Source: Clostridium manihotivorum (lineage in GTDB: Bacteria > Bacillota > Clostridia > Clostridiales > Clostridiaceae). Taken from it: a DNA stretch of 64,000 bases. The DNA lies in assembly GCF_004015185.1 (NCBI RefSeq), contig NZ_CP025746.1, forward strand, positions 1,505,776-1,569,775, written 5' to 3'. The position numbers were made by a program, and so were the translations under genes. Shown in pieces: positions 8,977 to 17,762 of the stretch (position 1 is the first letter of the stretch; each line of letters opens with the position of its first letter). The notes beneath the pieces were generated by a model. The model searched no databases. It was not told the origin of the DNA and saw nothing but the letters and a program-made list of their open reading frames with translations.

Positions 8977-10143
8977 ATGAAAAAGAGGAAAAAGTTAATT
9001 AGCTTGACAACATATGTACTTTTATCACTAAGTTTAACTGGATGTTGGAGTTCGGTAGAGTTGAATAAGCTTGGAATAGTTGTTGGTGTTGCACTTGATA
9101 GAAAAGAGAAGAATGACGATATTGCTGTTACTACTCAAATAGGCGTACCGACTCTAGAAAAATCAAATACAGGTATAGGGGCTAGTAAGCAGTATGTGAA
9201 TATAAAAGAAAAAGGTAAAACAGTATCTCAGGCTTTAAAAAACATAAGTAGAGAGTATAATAGACTTTTGTTTTTCGCTCATAATCAAGTGGTGATCTTT
9301 AATAAAGAGCTTGCATATCAAGGAATAAGCTCGGAAATAGATTTTTTCTTGAGAAACAGGGAAACTAGACCATTGACCTGGATAATGGTAAGCAACGGTG
9401 AGGTAGCAGATATTTTTGATATGAACCCAAGTAGCAGAGATGACCCAGGAATTAGCATAGGTAAATTAATAAAAAATGAAGAAAACGTATCCCAACTTCC
9501 AATAGTTAATTTCAAAGACTTTACCATGAAGCTTATGAGTAAAACTACTTCTCCAGTAGTTCCTATAATAGATTTAAAACCCATTGAAAATAATCAAAAG
9601 ATACCTTATATCGCTAAGACAGCAGTATTCAAAAAGGATAAAATGGTAGGAGAACTCAATGAAAGCGAATCAATGGGATTCTTATGGGCAACAAACAAGG
9701 TTAAGTATGGAACTATATTAGTAAATTCTCCTGCAGGAAATGAAAAAGTTGGTATAAGAATTACCAGAGCAAAGGGGAAAATAAGGCCTGAGGTAAAGGA
9801 TGGAATAATATATATGAATATAAGTATTAAGGCTGAAGGAGATATATTAGAGCAGACCACATCTGAAGATTTAGCAAATCCAAAAAGTTTTAAAACAATA
9901 GAGGAAATTGAAAATACTTATATAGAAAATCAAGTTATGGAAGCCTGGGATAAAGCCAAGGAATTAAATGCTGATATATTTGGATTTGGTGATACCTTAT
10001 ATAAGTTTAAACCTAAACAATGGAAAAGGGTGGAGGATAAATGGAAAGAGGAGTTTCCTAAAGTTACGGTTAAGGTTGAAGTTGATACAAAAGTGAGAAG
10101 AATGGGAAAGATAACTAAACCTGCTACCTTCCAAGGAAAGTAG
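8977..10143 (+). CDS. Spore germinant receptor C subunit lipoprotein (GerAC family)
   Basis: Typical GerAC lipoprotein: a basic N-terminus (MKKRKKL), a hydrophobic signal and the lipobox LTGC, then WSSVELNKLGIVVGVALD, which is the family's usual start of the mature protein. Later family segments are FFLRNRETRPLTWIMVS, TAVFKKDKMVGELNE, IYMNISIKAEGDI and the C-terminal AKELNADIFGFGDTLYK. I choose the ATG at 8977, preceded by GTGAGGAT about 10 bp upstream; a GTG at 8959 would add six residues before the signal. Locus order A-C-D-B is the same as in the minus-strand locus at 20462-24466, so the two loci probably share an ancestor. Confidence 0.95.
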   Translation: MKKRKKLISLTTYVLLSLSLTGCWSSVELNKLGIVVGVALDRKEKNDDIAVTTQIGVPTLEKSNTGIGASKQYVNIKEKGKTVSQALKNISREYNRLLFFAHNQVVIFNKELAYQGISSEIDFFLRNRETRPLTWIMVSNGEVADIFDMNPSSRDDPGISIGKLIKNEENVSQLPIVNFKDFTMKLMSKTTSPVVPIIDLKPIENNQKIPYIAKTAVFKKDKMVGELNESESMGFLWATNKVKYGTILVNSPAGNEKVGIRITRAKGKIRPEVKDGIIYMNISIKAEGDILEQTTSEDLANPKSFKTIEEIENTYIENQVMEAWDKAKELNADIFGFGDTLYKFKPKQWKRVEDKWKEEFPKVTVKVEVDTKVRRMGKITKPATFQGK

Positions 10144-10165
10144 AGAATAGAGAAGCGAGGATAAA

Positions 10166-10381
10166 ATGGCGTTATTAATTATATTCTTTGTAATTATCAT
10201 GTATATTGAAATACCTCCGCTGATAAAAAATAACTATGTAAAAGAGCTTGCTGTTTCTAGTGTGTTAATATTTCTAGCTTTTATTGTGTCTGTTCTTTTC
10301 ATTTTAGATATACATATTTTTAATCCAGTTGAGTTTATTATATATGTAATAAAAGACTTACTACACTTAAATTATAAATAG
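10166..10381 (+). CDS. Small two-helix membrane protein of the ger locus (D-protein-like)
   Basis: 71 residues with two hydrophobic helices (about 2-18 and 30-48) and a C-terminal amphipathic part (VEFIIYVIKDLLHL). It is clearly related to the small gene at 21574-21792, which lies at the same place between C and B: both show a VSS-x-L block followed by FI-x-x-VL and a Pro then IK-x-x-L. Conservation of sequence and position in two loci argues for a real gene and a role with the receptor. In Bacillus, small two-helix D proteins in ger operons affect receptor activity; equivalence is inferred. RBS AGAAGCGAGGAT. Confidence 0.75.
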   Translation: MALLIIFFVIIMYIEIPPLIKNNYVKELAVSSVLIFLAFIVSVLFILDIHIFNPVEFIIYVIKDLLHLNYK

Positions 10382-10417
10382 ATATTTTTCAATTTTATAA
10401 ACGGAGAAGTGCTTCTT

Positions 10418-11515
10418 ATGAACATAGAGAAAGGTAATATATCAAGCCGACAACTAATGTTTCTAATAATAGGTTTGATTGAAGGGTCTACACTAATTGC
10501 AGCTTTTATCTTAGGAGTTACCAAAGAAGATACATGGATTGTACTGGTAGTGAGTTTTATAATAGAAGGCTTATTGCTAGCTACTTATATGAAATTAATT
10601 CAGTTGATTCCTGGAAAAAGTATTATAGAGATAAATACCATAACCTATGGGAAATACTTGGGGAAAGTAATATCCATAATATACATATTTCATTTTTGGT
10701 TTGTACTAGTTTCTAACTTTAGGTTTATAGCTGATTTCTATTCCACCTTTCTTATGCAGGAGACACATATTGAGGTGTTCATATTCTGCATAGGAATAGC
10801 CACTATCTATGTTGTTAAGAAAGGAATAGAGACCTTAGCAAGAATAGTACCACCTATTGCAATAGGTACTGTAATATTAGGCATTTTATTATCTATTTTA
10901 TTATTTAAAGAATATGACTTCACCAATATATTGCCAATAGCTCAAATTAACTTATCTCAATTTATTCAAGGAGTAAATGTTTTAGTTGCAATACCTTTTG
11001 GTGAAATATTTGTATTTTTTATGATGTTTTCTAGCGTAGTAGACAAGGAGAATATAAAAAAAGAAGCTTTTAAAGGTCTTATCATTGGAGGAGCACTTTT
11101 CTTGTTAATAATATTAAGAGATATATTTGCGTTAGGAGTACCAGAAGCTTTGGATGTGCAGCCTTCTTATCAAGTTGCAAAGTTGATAAATATAAGAGAT
11201 ATAATAACGAGGATGGAGACTTTAATAGCAGTGGTGCTTTTATTCAATGTGTTTGTAAAAATAGCTATATTTTGCTATTCCGCAGTTCTAGGAACAGCGG
11301 AGCTATTAAGACTTAGGACCTATAAAGGTATCGTTTCACCTATTGTTATTATAGGTATGATATTTTCTGTTACTATGTTTGACGCATCTATAAATCAAGC
11401 TTATTTCGGAGCTAATATATATCCTGTATACGCATGGATACCAGAAGTAATATTCCCATTAGGATCACTTGTCATAGCTAAGAGTAAAAAGTTAAAATTG
11501 CAAAAAATTAATTAA
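10418..11515 (+). CDS. Spore germinant receptor B subunit (GerKB family)
   Basis: Last gene of receptor locus 2. About ten hydrophobic helices, with GLIEGSTLIAAFILGV at the start, KKGIETLARIVPP, and VAIPFGEIFVFFMMFSSV in the middle as in other B subunits. I start at the ATG at 10418 because ACGGAGAAG lies at good distance; the frame is also open from a GTG at 10409. The C-terminus is basic (KSKKLKLQK). Transcription seems to end in the short gap before the thiamine promoter at 11521, but I see no clear terminator there. Confidence 0.92.
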   Translation: MNIEKGNISSRQLMFLIIGLIEGSTLIAAFILGVTKEDTWIVLVVSFIIEGLLLATYMKLIQLIPGKSIIEINTITYGKYLGKVISIIYIFHFWFVLVSNFRFIADFYSTFLMQETHIEVFIFCIGIATIYVVKKGIETLARIVPPIAIGTVILGILLSILLFKEYDFTNILPIAQINLSQFIQGVNVLVAIPFGEIFVFFMMFSSVVDKENIKKEAFKGLIIGGALFLLIILRDIFALGVPEALDVQPSYQVAKLINIRDIITRMETLIAVVLLFNVFVKIAIFCYSAVLGTAELLRLRTYKGIVSPIVIIGMIFSVTMFDASINQAYFGANIYPVYAWIPEVIFPLGSLVIAKSKKLKLQKIN

Positions 11516-11520
11516 TACAA

Positions 11521-11549
11521 TTTACAAATAAAGCTAATAGAGTTATAAT
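11521..11549 (+). promoter_or_regulatory. Sigma-A promoter of the thiamine operon
   Basis: TTTACA, a 17-bp spacer and TATAAT, ending about 40 bp before the TPP riboswitch. Spacing and both boxes are near consensus, and the site lies just after the last ger gene. Confidence 0.75.
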
Positions 11550-11587
11550 CATTTTGTAAGAAAAATAAAATTAAATAAACCAGTTAT

Positions 11588-11678
11588 TTGCTGGGGGTGC
11601 CGCAAGGCTGAGAGGGATATAACTTATCCTAACTCCATGAACCTGATATGGTTAGAACCATCGTAGGGAAGCAAGGGC
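11588..11678 (+). promoter_or_regulatory. TPP riboswitch (thi box)
   Basis: The conserved TPP aptamer parts are all present in order: GGGGGTGCC, GGCTGAGAGGG, ACCTGATATGGTTAGAACCA and GTAGGGAAGC. It sits 150 bp upstream of thiC, with a terminator-like hairpin directly after. Known mechanism: thiamine pyrophosphate binding promotes transcription termination of thiamine synthesis genes. Confidence 0.97.
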
Positions 11679-11693
11679 TTTATTCAGTATTTG

Positions 11694-11723
11694 TAAGCTT
11701 GCTTTTGGCAAGTTTTTTTATTT
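11694..11723 (+). terminator. Riboswitch expression-platform terminator
   Basis: AGCTTGC and GCAAGTT form a 7-bp stem with a TTTTG-type loop, followed by a T run, 15 bp after the aptamer. It is probably the ligand-controlled terminator. Confidence 0.7.
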
Positions 11724-11737
11724 GAATAAATATGCTT

Positions 11738-11776
11738 AAAAAGCAGTCTTTGCATTCTTGCATTGACTGCTTTTTG
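11738..11776 (+). terminator. Second terminator-like hairpin in the thiC leader
   Basis: AAAAAGCAGTC pairs with GACTGCTTTTT across a 13-base loop and is followed by GCTTTTTAG. It lies between the riboswitch terminator and thiC. Two hairpins in series could tighten control, or one may be a remnant. Confidence 0.7.
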
Positions 11777-11829
11777 CTTTTTAGTTAGTTATTGGGTTCT
11801 AAAACTAATTTTATATTTAGGAGGGCTTT

Positions 11830-13128
11830 ATGAATTACACAACGCAAATGGATGCCGCAAAAAAAGGAATTATAACTAAGGAGATGGAGGTAGTTGCTGA
11901 AAAGGAGCATATTGATGTAAATGCCTTAAGACAACTAATCGCAGAAGGAAAGGTTGTTATTCCTGCAAATAAGAATCACAAATCTTTAAGTGCTGAAGGT
12001 GTAGGTCAGGGGCTTCGTACAAAAATAAACGTAAATTTAGGGATATCTAAGGACTGTTGCAATCTTGATGGTGAGCTTGAAAAGGTTAGAACAGCTATTG
12101 AGATGAAAGCAGAGGCAATAATGGATTTATCCAATTATGGTAAGACAGAGCACCTAAGAAAAAAAATTGTGGATATGTCTACAGCAATGCTAGGAACAGT
12201 TCCTATGTATGATGCAATAGGTTTTTATGACAAGGATCTTAAGGATATAACTGTGGATGAATTTTTTAGGGTGGTGGAAAAGCATGGAGAAGATGGAGTG
12301 GATTTTGTCACTATTCATGCTGGTCTTAACAAGGAAACTGCAAGGATAGTAAAAAATAATCCTAGACTTACAAACATAGTTTCAAGAGGAGGCTCTTTAC
12401 TTTTTGCTTGGATGGAGCTTAACCATGCTGAAAATCCTTTCTATGAGCATTACGACAGACTTTTAGATATATGCGAAAAATATGATATCACAATTTCTTT
12501 AGGAGATGCTTGTAGACCAGGTTCTATAAATGATGCTACTGATCCAGCTCAGATTAAAGAACTAATAACCTTAGGTGAGCTTACAAAAAGAGCTTGGGAG
12601 AGAAATGTACAAGTAATGATAGAAGGGCCAGGCCACATGCCTCTTAATGAAATAAAGGCAAATATGCTTTTAGAGAAGAAGTTGTGCCACGGAGCACCTT
12701 TCTATGTACTTGGGCCTTTAGTTACAGATGTTGCTCCAGGTTATGACCATATAACTTCAGCTATAGGTGGTGCCATAGCTGCTGCCAGCGGAGCAGACTT
12801 CCTTTGCTACGTTACTCCAGCAGAACACTTAAGACTTCCAACTCTAGAGGATATGAAGGAAGGTATAATAGCTGCAAGAATAGCAGCCCATGCTGGTGAT
12901 ATAGCAAAAGGAATAAAGGGTGCAACTGATTGGGACAATGCCATGAGTAAAGCAAGAGCAGACCTTGATTGGGAGAAGATGTTTAAGTTATCTATAGATG
13001 AAGAAAAAGCTAGAAGATATAGAAAAGAATCTTCACCAGAAAATGAAGATAGCTGTACTATGTGTGGAAAGATGTGCTCAATGAGAACTATGAAGAAGAT
13101 ACTTAACAATGAGGATTTAAACATCTAA
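11830..13128 (+). CDS. thiC: Phosphomethylpyrimidine synthase ThiC
   Basis: Makes the pyrimidine half of thiamine (HMP phosphate) from aminoimidazole ribotide by a radical SAM reaction. The 432-residue protein is the short form without the long N-terminal domain of the enterobacterial enzyme. Recognisable parts are [14 protein letters not shown] [64 protein letters not shown] and the C-terminal cluster motif [11 protein letters not shown]. The cysteines read C-x2-C-x3-C, one residue shorter than the canonical C-x2-C-x4-C, which deserves a check against clostridial relatives. RBS AGGAGGGCTTT before the ATG. Controlled by the TPP riboswitch; thiS follows after about 230 bp holding a family II repeat. 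Confidence 0.97.
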   Translation: MNYTTQMDAAKKGIITKEMEVVAEKEHIDVNALRQLIAEGKVVIPANKNHKSLSAEGVGQGLRTKINVNLGISKDCCNLDGELEKVRTAIEMKAEAIMDLSNYGKTEHLRKKIVDMSTAMLGTVPMYDAIGFYDKDLKDITVDEFFRVVEKHGEDGVDFVTIHAGLNKETARIVKNNPRLTNIVSRGGSLLFAWMELNHAENPFYEHYDRLLDICEKYDITISLGDACRPGSINDATDPAQIKELITLGELTKRAWERNVQVMIEGPGHMPLNEIKANMLLEKKLCHGAPFYVLGPLVTDVAPGYDHITSAIGGAIAAASGADFLCYVTPAEHLRLPTLEDMKEGIIAARIAAHAGDIAKGIKGATDWDNAMSKARADLDWEKMFKLSIDEEKARRYRKESSPENEDSCTMCGKMCSMRTMKKILNNEDLNI

Positions 13129-13136
13129 TATGCTTT

Positions 13137-13304
13137 AGTTACATTTGCCCTTAAATTACAATATCGAAATTAAGAGGTCAGTCATCCGATGCTTAAATGA
13201 GCTTGCGCAAAGAATTTGAAAAAATCATTTAATTCTAGTAGCTCTATCATATAGCATATCCTCTATGATCACTTAATTTAAACAATATTATTAAGCATAA
13301 TCAA
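13137..13304 (+). repeat. Family II palindromic repeat, long copy
   Basis: About 165 bp between thiC and thiS. The left end holds ATCGAAATTAAGAGGTCAGT and the right end ATCACTTAATTTAAACAATA, which are largely complementary. Shares AAATTAAG(T/A)GGTCAGT and the ACTTAATTT end with the copies at 31284 and 53516. It contains no ORF. Confidence 0.65.
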
Positions 13305-13360
13305 TTTTAAACATACTTGGTGATAACATCATATAAATAAAAACTTGGGAGGTGCAATTA

Positions 13361-13555
13361 ATGCTTTTAAATGGTGAAAACAAAGAATTTAAAGAAAACA
13401 TTACTGTGTCAGAGCTACTGGAAGAACTAAAGATAAACTCAGACAAGGTAGTAGTGGAAGTTGACAGAGAAATAATAGATAAAAATCAATATTCCATAAG
13501 AAAACTAAGCTCTGCTTCAGAAGTAGAATTAATAAGGTTTGTAGGAGGCGGCTAA
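13361..13555 (+). CDS. thiS: Sulfur carrier protein ThiS
   Basis: 64-residue ubiquitin-like protein ending in VGGG, whose C-terminal Gly-Gly is adenylated and then thiocarboxylated to deliver sulfur for the thiazole ring. The start is the ATG at 13361 after CTTGGGAGGTG; a GTG at 13352 lies inside that ribosome site and is unlikely. The ELLEELKI and SEVELIRFVGGG pieces fit the family. One base separates its stop codon from thiF, so it is translated with the thiazole genes. Confidence 0.93.
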   Translation: MLLNGENKEFKENITVSELLEELKINSDKVVVEVDREIIDKNQYSIRKLSSASEVELIRFVGGG

Positions 13556-13556
13556 A

Positions 13557-14360
13557 ATGCAGGTATATGTCAATGAAGTTTTAAGAGAAGTTAATGACAA
13601 AGCTACAGCCTTTTCTATAAGAGAAGCTTTTAAAAGTGATGCAGATATCTTGATATACAACTCCTTTCCTTTGAAGCAAGATATTGAGGTTAAGGAGTTT
13701 GATAAGATAGTGTTGATAAAAAGAGGAGAGATGCCATCAAAGGAAGAACTAGAGGCTTTAATGGTAGCAAGACATACTCCTTTCGTTCATGATAAGTTAA
13801 AAAAAGCCAAAGTTGGTATAGCTGGTCTTGGAGGGCTTGGTTCAAATGCAGCAGTGGCTTTGGCAAGGATGGGAATAGGTAAATTGCTTTTAATAGACTT
13901 CGATATAGTTGAACCAAGCAATTTGAATAGACAGTATTACTTTGTAAAGCACATAGGTATGAAAAAGACTGAAGCTATGAAGGATACAATTAGTGAATGC
14001 AATCCTTTTGTAGAGGTTGAAGTAAGGGATATGAAGCTAGATGAAACCAATATAGTAGAGACCTTTAAGGATGTAGATATAATAATAGAAGCTTTTGATG
14101 ATCCTACTGCTAAGGCAACTTTAGTAAGGACAGCCTTAACTAGTATGAAGTACAAAAAGATAATAGCAGCTTCCGGGGTTTCTGGTTTTTATAGCAGTAA
14201 TTCGGTGGTAACAAGGAGACTTAAGGATAATTTATATATGGTAGGTGACTTAGAAACAGAAGCTGGGATAGGCTGTGGACTTATGGCGTCTAGAGTAGCA
14301 GTAGCAGCAAATCATGAAGCTAACGCAGCAGTAAGATTGATCTTAGGGGAGGATATATAA
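13557..14360 (+). CDS. thiF: Thiamine biosynthesis adenylyltransferase ThiF (with N-terminal extension)
   Basis: E1-like enzyme that adenylates the ThiS C-terminus. The Rossmann ATP-binding motif is GIAGLGGLGSNAAVALARMG (about residues 88-107), followed by LIDFDIVEPSNLNRQYY, both diagnostic for ThiF/MoeB proteins. About 80 residues precede the catalytic domain (MQVYVNEVLREVNDKATAFS and on) and look like a second ThiS-like fold, as in the clostridial family 2 form. No CxxC zinc pairs are visible. The stop codon abuts the thiG start with no gap. Confidence 0.92.
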   Translation: MQVYVNEVLREVNDKATAFSIREAFKSDADILIYNSFPLKQDIEVKEFDKIVLIKRGEMPSKEELEALMVARHTPFVHDKLKKAKVGIAGLGGLGSNAAVALARMGIGKLLLIDFDIVEPSNLNRQYYFVKHIGMKKTEAMKDTISECNPFVEVEVRDMKLDETNIVETFKDVDIIIEAFDDPTAKATLVRTALTSMKYKKIIAASGVSGFYSSNSVVTRRLKDNLYMVGDLETEAGIGCGLMASRVAVAANHEANAAVRLILGEDI

Positions 14361-15125
14361 ATGGATGATAAACTTGTAATTGGTGGAATAAGCTTAAATA
14401 GCAGATTATTTGTAGGTACTGGTAAGTATAGCTCAAATAAAATAGTTCCAGATATAATAAAGGCTAGTGGAACTGAAGTAGTAACTGCAGCTTTAAGAAG
14501 GGTTAACTTTAGTGATCCTGAGGAAAACATATTAAGCTACACAAAGGGCTGTGTTATTATGCCAAATACTTCAGGTGCACGAAATGCAGAAGAAGCTATA
14601 AGGCTAGCAAGAATAGCAAGGGCCGCTGGCTGTGGAGATTGGGTTAAGATTGAAGTAATATCTGATAACAAATATCTTTTACCTGATAATTATGAGACTT
14701 TGAAGGCTACAGAGGTTTTGGCAAAGGATGGTTTTATTGTATTACCTTACATGAATCCAGACCTTATGGATGCTAGAAGAATGGTAGATGTAGGTGCGGC
14801 AGCAATAATGCCTTTAGGTTCACCTATAGGAAGCAACAGAGGTATTAGGACAAAAGAGATGATAAGGATATTGATTGAAGAAATAAAGGTTCCAATAGTT
14901 GTAGATGCAGGTATAGGTAAGCCATCAGATGCTGCGGAAGCAATGGAAATGGGAGCAGAAGCTGTACTAATTAATACTGCGCTAGCAACAGCAGGAGATC
15001 CTGTACTTATGGCAGAGGCTTTCAAGCTTGCTGTAGAAGGTGGTAGAAAAGGATACTTAGCAAAGCTAGGTAGTGAAAAAGTATATGCAGAAGCCTCATC
15101 ACCGCTGACTGGTTTCTTGAGATAA
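14361..15125 (+). CDS. thiG: Thiazole synthase ThiG
   Basis: Forms the thiazole phosphate ring from deoxyxylulose phosphate, ThiS thiocarboxylate and dehydroglycine. TIM-barrel protein of 254 residues with [34 protein letters not shown] (start of the barrel core) and the phosphate-binding region [27 protein letters not shown]. The Schiff-base lysine is expected in the WVKIEVI segment. Start directly after the thiF stop, with GGGGAGGATAT as ribosome site. Confidence 0.96.
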   Translation: MDDKLVIGGISLNSRLFVGTGKYSSNKIVPDIIKASGTEVVTAALRRVNFSDPEENILSYTKGCVIMPNTSGARNAEEAIRLARIARAAGCGDWVKIEVISDNKYLLPDNYETLKATEVLAKDGFIVLPYMNPDLMDARRMVDVGAAAIMPLGSPIGSNRGIRTKEMIRILIEEIKVPIVVDAGIGKPSDAAEAMEMGAEAVLINTALATAGDPVLMAEAFKLAVEGGRKGYLAKLGSEKVYAEASSPLTGFLR

Positions 15126-15155
15126 TTTTAAATATAATTTTAGGAAGTGTAGGAT

Positions 15156-16253
15156 ATGAGCTTTTATGATGTAGCAAAAGAATTACAGGATTACGATGTT
15201 GAAGAGCTTTTTAAAAATATAACAGAGGACAAGATAAGATATATCCTTGAGAAGGATCATATAAGTAAAGAAGAATTCTTAGCACTACTTTCTCCAGTTG
15301 CAGAAAAGTTTTTAGAAGAAATGGCTCAAAAAGCCCATAGATTGACCTTAAGTAACTTCGGAAAAGCAGTGGTTTTGTATACTCCAATATATATATCTAA
15401 TTACTGCGTTAATAGATGCGCTTACTGTGGATATAATTTAGACAATAGTATAAACAGACAAAAGCTTACTATGGAAGAGATTGAAAAAGAATGTAAAAGC
15501 ATCTATGAAAGTGGACTTAGACATATTATTCTACTTACAGGAGAGTCAAGATTTCATAGTCCTGTGAGTTATATAAAAGATGCAGTTAAGATAATGAAAA
15601 AGTATTTTAACTCCATAGCCATAGAGATATATCCTTTAGAGGAAGAGGAGTATAAAGAACTTGTAGAAGCCGGTGTTGATGCGCTGACTATATATCAAGA
15701 AACTTACAATATGGAAGTTTATGATAAGATACACCTTAGTGGACCTAAGAAAGACTACAGGTTTAGACTGGAGACTCCTGAAAGAGCCTGCAAAGCTGGT
15801 ATAAGAGGAATTGGTGTAGGAGCTTTATATGGACTTACAGATTGGAGAAGAGAAGCTTATCTTTCTGGGTTACATGCCAAGTATATAGAGGATAATTATC
15901 CTCATATGGAGATGAATATATCTATTCCAAGGATAAGACCTCATGCAGGAAGCTTTACGGATTTACATGAAATAAGTGATAAGAACCTAGTTCAGATAAT
16001 GCTTGCAACTAAGCTCTTCATACCTAGAGCAGGAATAAATATGACCACAAGGGAAAGTGCAGAGTTTAGAGACAACCTTATACCTTTAGGAGTCACTAAA
16101 ATGTCAGCAGGAGTGTCTACAGAAATAGGTGGGCATACTAAAGAAGATAAAGGTGATGGTCAGTTTGAGATCTCTGATAAAAGGAGCGTAGCTGAGATAA
16201 AAGCTATGCTTTCTGATAAAGGTTATTGCGCTGTCATGAAGGATTGGCAGTAG
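15156..16253 (+). CDS. thiH: 2-iminoacetate (dehydroglycine) synthase ThiH
   Basis: Radical SAM enzyme that cleaves tyrosine to give dehydroglycine for ThiG; this is the anaerobic route, in contrast to the ThiO oxidase of aerobes. The cluster motif C-x3-C-x2-C is present as YCVNRCAYCGYN. Further features are ILLTGESRFHSPV, YQETYN, GALYGLTDWRREA and the C-terminal MTTRESAEFRDNLIPLGVTKMSAG. Full length (365 residues), 30 bp after thiG. Confidence 0.96.
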   Translation: MSFYDVAKELQDYDVEELFKNITEDKIRYILEKDHISKEEFLALLSPVAEKFLEEMAQKAHRLTLSNFGKAVVLYTPIYISNYCVNRCAYCGYNLDNSINRQKLTMEEIEKECKSIYESGLRHIILLTGESRFHSPVSYIKDAVKIMKKYFNSIAIEIYPLEEEEYKELVEAGVDALTIYQETYNMEVYDKIHLSGPKKDYRFRLETPERACKAGIRGIGVGALYGLTDWRREAYLSGLHAKYIEDNYPHMEMNISIPRIRPHAGSFTDLHEISDKNLVQIMLATKLFIPRAGINMTTRESAEFRDNLIPLGVTKMSAGVSTEIGGHTKEDKGDGQFEISDKRSVAEIKAMLSDKGYCAVMKDWQ

Positions 16254-16311
16254 AGGATAATTAATTCCATCTATTTTTATAACCACTTGATTTGAATAAA
16301 CTTATTATAAA

Positions 16312-16412
16312 TAGGTATCCTTTACTAAAACTGAATTTATACATGTTTGATAGTCTCGACTTATGGTGATTATCGGGCATATATAAATTAATAGTTGAAG
16401 TTGGTTACCTAT
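16312..16412 (+). repeat. Family I palindromic repeat, copy A1
   Basis: About 100 bp, forming one long imperfect hairpin: ATAGGTATCC at one end and GGTTACCTAT at the other, inner arms CTGAATTTATAC and ATATAAATTAATAG, and an apical stem GATAGTC/GATTATC. It is directly followed by copy A2 in the same orientation, the two sharing the junction ATAGGGAACC. Confidence 0.8.
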
Positions 16413-16512
16413 AGGGAACCTTTATGAAAACTTAATTTATACTTGTTATAAAATCGCGGCTTCTGGCGATTTTGTGGCATATATAAATTAATAGTTGAAG
16501 TTGGTTCCATAT
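16411..16512 (+). repeat. Family I palindromic repeat, copy A2
   Basis: Second member of the tandem pair between thiH and thiE. Ends GGGAACC and GGTTCC, inner arms ACTTAATTTATAC and ATATAAATTAATAGTT, apical stem AAAATCGC/GCGATTTT. It ends about 30 bp before thiE, so it is in the thiH-thiE leader and would fold in the operon RNA. Confidence 0.85.
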
Positions 16513-16543
16513 ATAAAAGGCTGATAGTTGAAGGTGTAGAGCT

Positions 16544-17143
16544 ATGAAAAAAGGTATATATGTTGTGACTAATAGAAAGCTGATTAAGGAAGTGGCTCTT
16601 GAAGATATCTGTAAGAAAAGTGCAGAAGGTGGAGCAGCGGCCATTATACTTAGGGAAAAGGATCTAAAAACAGAAGACTTGTTAGAACTCGCCTATAGGG
16701 TGAAGAACGAGCTTAAGGGAAGAGTACCTTTAATAATTAATGGAAATTATGAGGTAGCAAAGAGAGCTAATTCGGATGGATTACATTTAGGATATAATGC
16801 CTTTATGGATTTTGAAGTTGAATTTTCAGGTTGCTTAGGGGTTTCCATCCACTCTTTGCAAGAAGCTATAGATGCTGAAAAGAAAGGTGCTGACTATCTA
16901 ATAGCTGGCCATATTTTTGAAACCTCCTGTAAAGAAGGGCTCGCTGGACGAGGGTTAGGATTTTTGAGTGAAATCTGTAATACTGTAAGAATACCTGTTA
17001 TAGCCATCGGCGGAATAAGTGAAGAAAACATAAATTCAGTAATGAAATGTGGAGCCTACGGTGTTGCAGTTATGTCTTCTGTTATGAACAGTAAAGATCC
17101 AAAAAGTTATGTAGAAGCTTTAAGTAATAGAATCAAAATATAA
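16544..17143 (+). CDS. thiE: Thiamine phosphate synthase family protein (ThiE/TenI)
   Basis: TIM-barrel protein of 199 residues that would join HMP pyrophosphate and thiazole phosphate. Seen: GIYVVTNRKL at the start, AAAIILREKDL, PLIINGNYEVAKRANSDGLHLGY, GVSIHSLQEA and IPVIAIGGISEENI. TenI, the thiazole tautomerase paralogue, has the same fold, and the position after thiH is used by both. The active-site pattern LREKD and the NGNYEVA segment (family LIINDRVDVA) are altered at the usual Asp-Arg, so TenI-like function is possible. RBS AAGGTGTAGAG. Last gene of the operon. Confidence 0.8.
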   Translation: MKKGIYVVTNRKLIKEVALEDICKKSAEGGAAAIILREKDLKTEDLLELAYRVKNELKGRVPLIINGNYEVAKRANSDGLHLGYNAFMDFEVEFSGCLGVSIHSLQEAIDAEKKGADYLIAGHIFETSCKEGLAGRGLGFLSEICNTVRIPVIAIGGISEENINSVMKCGAYGVAVMSSVMNSKDPKSYVEALSNRIKI

Positions 17144-17161
17144 TGAATAACAAAGATTTGC

Positions 17162-17271
17162 TATGGATACACAACTTCATATTACGATCTATATTTTCAG
17201 ATTCTCTTATCAGAAACCAGAGGAGTTTTGAAAATTGTTTTCGGATTGAAATGGTACATCTTTGTTATAAA
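17162..17271 (+). repeat. Family IV candidate repeat, copy 1
   Basis: About 105 bp whose ends read GGATACACAACTTCATATTA and TTGAAATGGTACATCTTTG. A similar stretch, ATAGATGTACCACTTCATAT to TTGAATTGGAGCATCTTTA, lies at 17763-17866. The ends of each are partly complementary. Only two clear copies, so this is a weaker family. Confidence 0.4.
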
Positions 17272-17276
17272 ATACT

Positions 17277-17318
17277 AAAAAATGAAGCAGTCTTTAAGTG
17301 TGACTGCTTCATTTTTTG
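17277..17318 (+). terminator. Terminator of the thiamine operon
   Basis: AAAAATGAAGCAGTC pairs perfectly with GACTGCTTCATTTTT across a short loop. The arms are A-rich and T-rich, so it can stop transcription in both directions. Confidence 0.9.
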
Positions 17319-17373
17319 CTGTTTTGGAATTAGGTGGGCACCTATGCCAGGTACTAATTGATAAAAGATAAAG

Positions 17374-17452
17374 CTTATTCGCCTGACAGCTTTTCCTCAT
17401 GTACATTAGGAAAGGCAGATACTCAAAAAAGTTCGCTTCAGCGACTTTTTTA
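17374..17452 (+). repeat. Family III structured repeat with terminator hairpin
   Basis: CTTATTCGCCTGACAGCTTT, then TCCTCATGTACATT, AGGAAAGGCAGA and a terminator hairpin AAAAAGTTCGC-TTCA-GCGACTTTTT. TTTCC pairs with GGAAA and GCC with GGC, leaving a 7-base bulge (TGACAGC). Same layout as the copies at 36384, 39466, 51673 and 54258. Confidence 0.8.
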
Positions 17453-17467
17453 ATATACATAAAATAA

Positions 17468-17737
17468 TTATCTTATAAGATTAGAAATTATAGTAGTCAA
17501 TATGCCTAAAATAAGGCCGATATCAATGGCTATGTTCTCGTTTGCCTTTTTTCTTTTTATAGTGGAAAGGATCTTACCTATCAAAATTAAAGTAAATGAT
17601 GTTGATAGGAATATTTTTGTAGAAATCGAGCTAAAGCCGTTTTCTGTAATAGATGCTATAAGCATTGGAATAACAAGTATTAATATCCCTAGTAGATATA
17701 GTTTTGAGGTCAAATTCTTAGTGTTTATATGAATCAT
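17468..17737 (-). CDS. Small hypothetical membrane protein
   Basis: 89 residues with three hydrophobic stretches (about 12-30, 38-55 and 68-88), a basic loop (KILSTIKRKKANENI) between the last two, and a glycine-containing final helix (IDIGLILGILTTIISNLI). I do not recognise a family. The AAAAAGGA before the ATG is closer than usual. A plus-strand ORF covers the same bases, but this strand gives the more protein-like hydrophobic pattern. The gene sits alone between two family IV repeats, which may mean it was carried in with them or that repeats settled in a dispensable spot. Confidence 0.5.
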   Translation of the reverse strand: MIHINTKNLTSKLYLLGILILVIPMLIASITENGFSSISTKIFLSTSFTLILIGKILSTIKRKKANENIAIDIGLILGILTTIISNLIR

Positions 17738-17762
17738 TCCTTTTTATTTAGAATTTATAGAT

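Noticed and set aside
16312..16512. Tandem family I copies as a CRISPR array
   Set aside because: There are only two units, they abut without unique spacers, and each unit is itself a palindrome of about 100 bp; no cas genes are near.
17143..17361. 72-codon frame after thiE
   Set aside because: It runs through the thiE terminator and a repeat, has no ribosome site and reads like random AT-rich translation.
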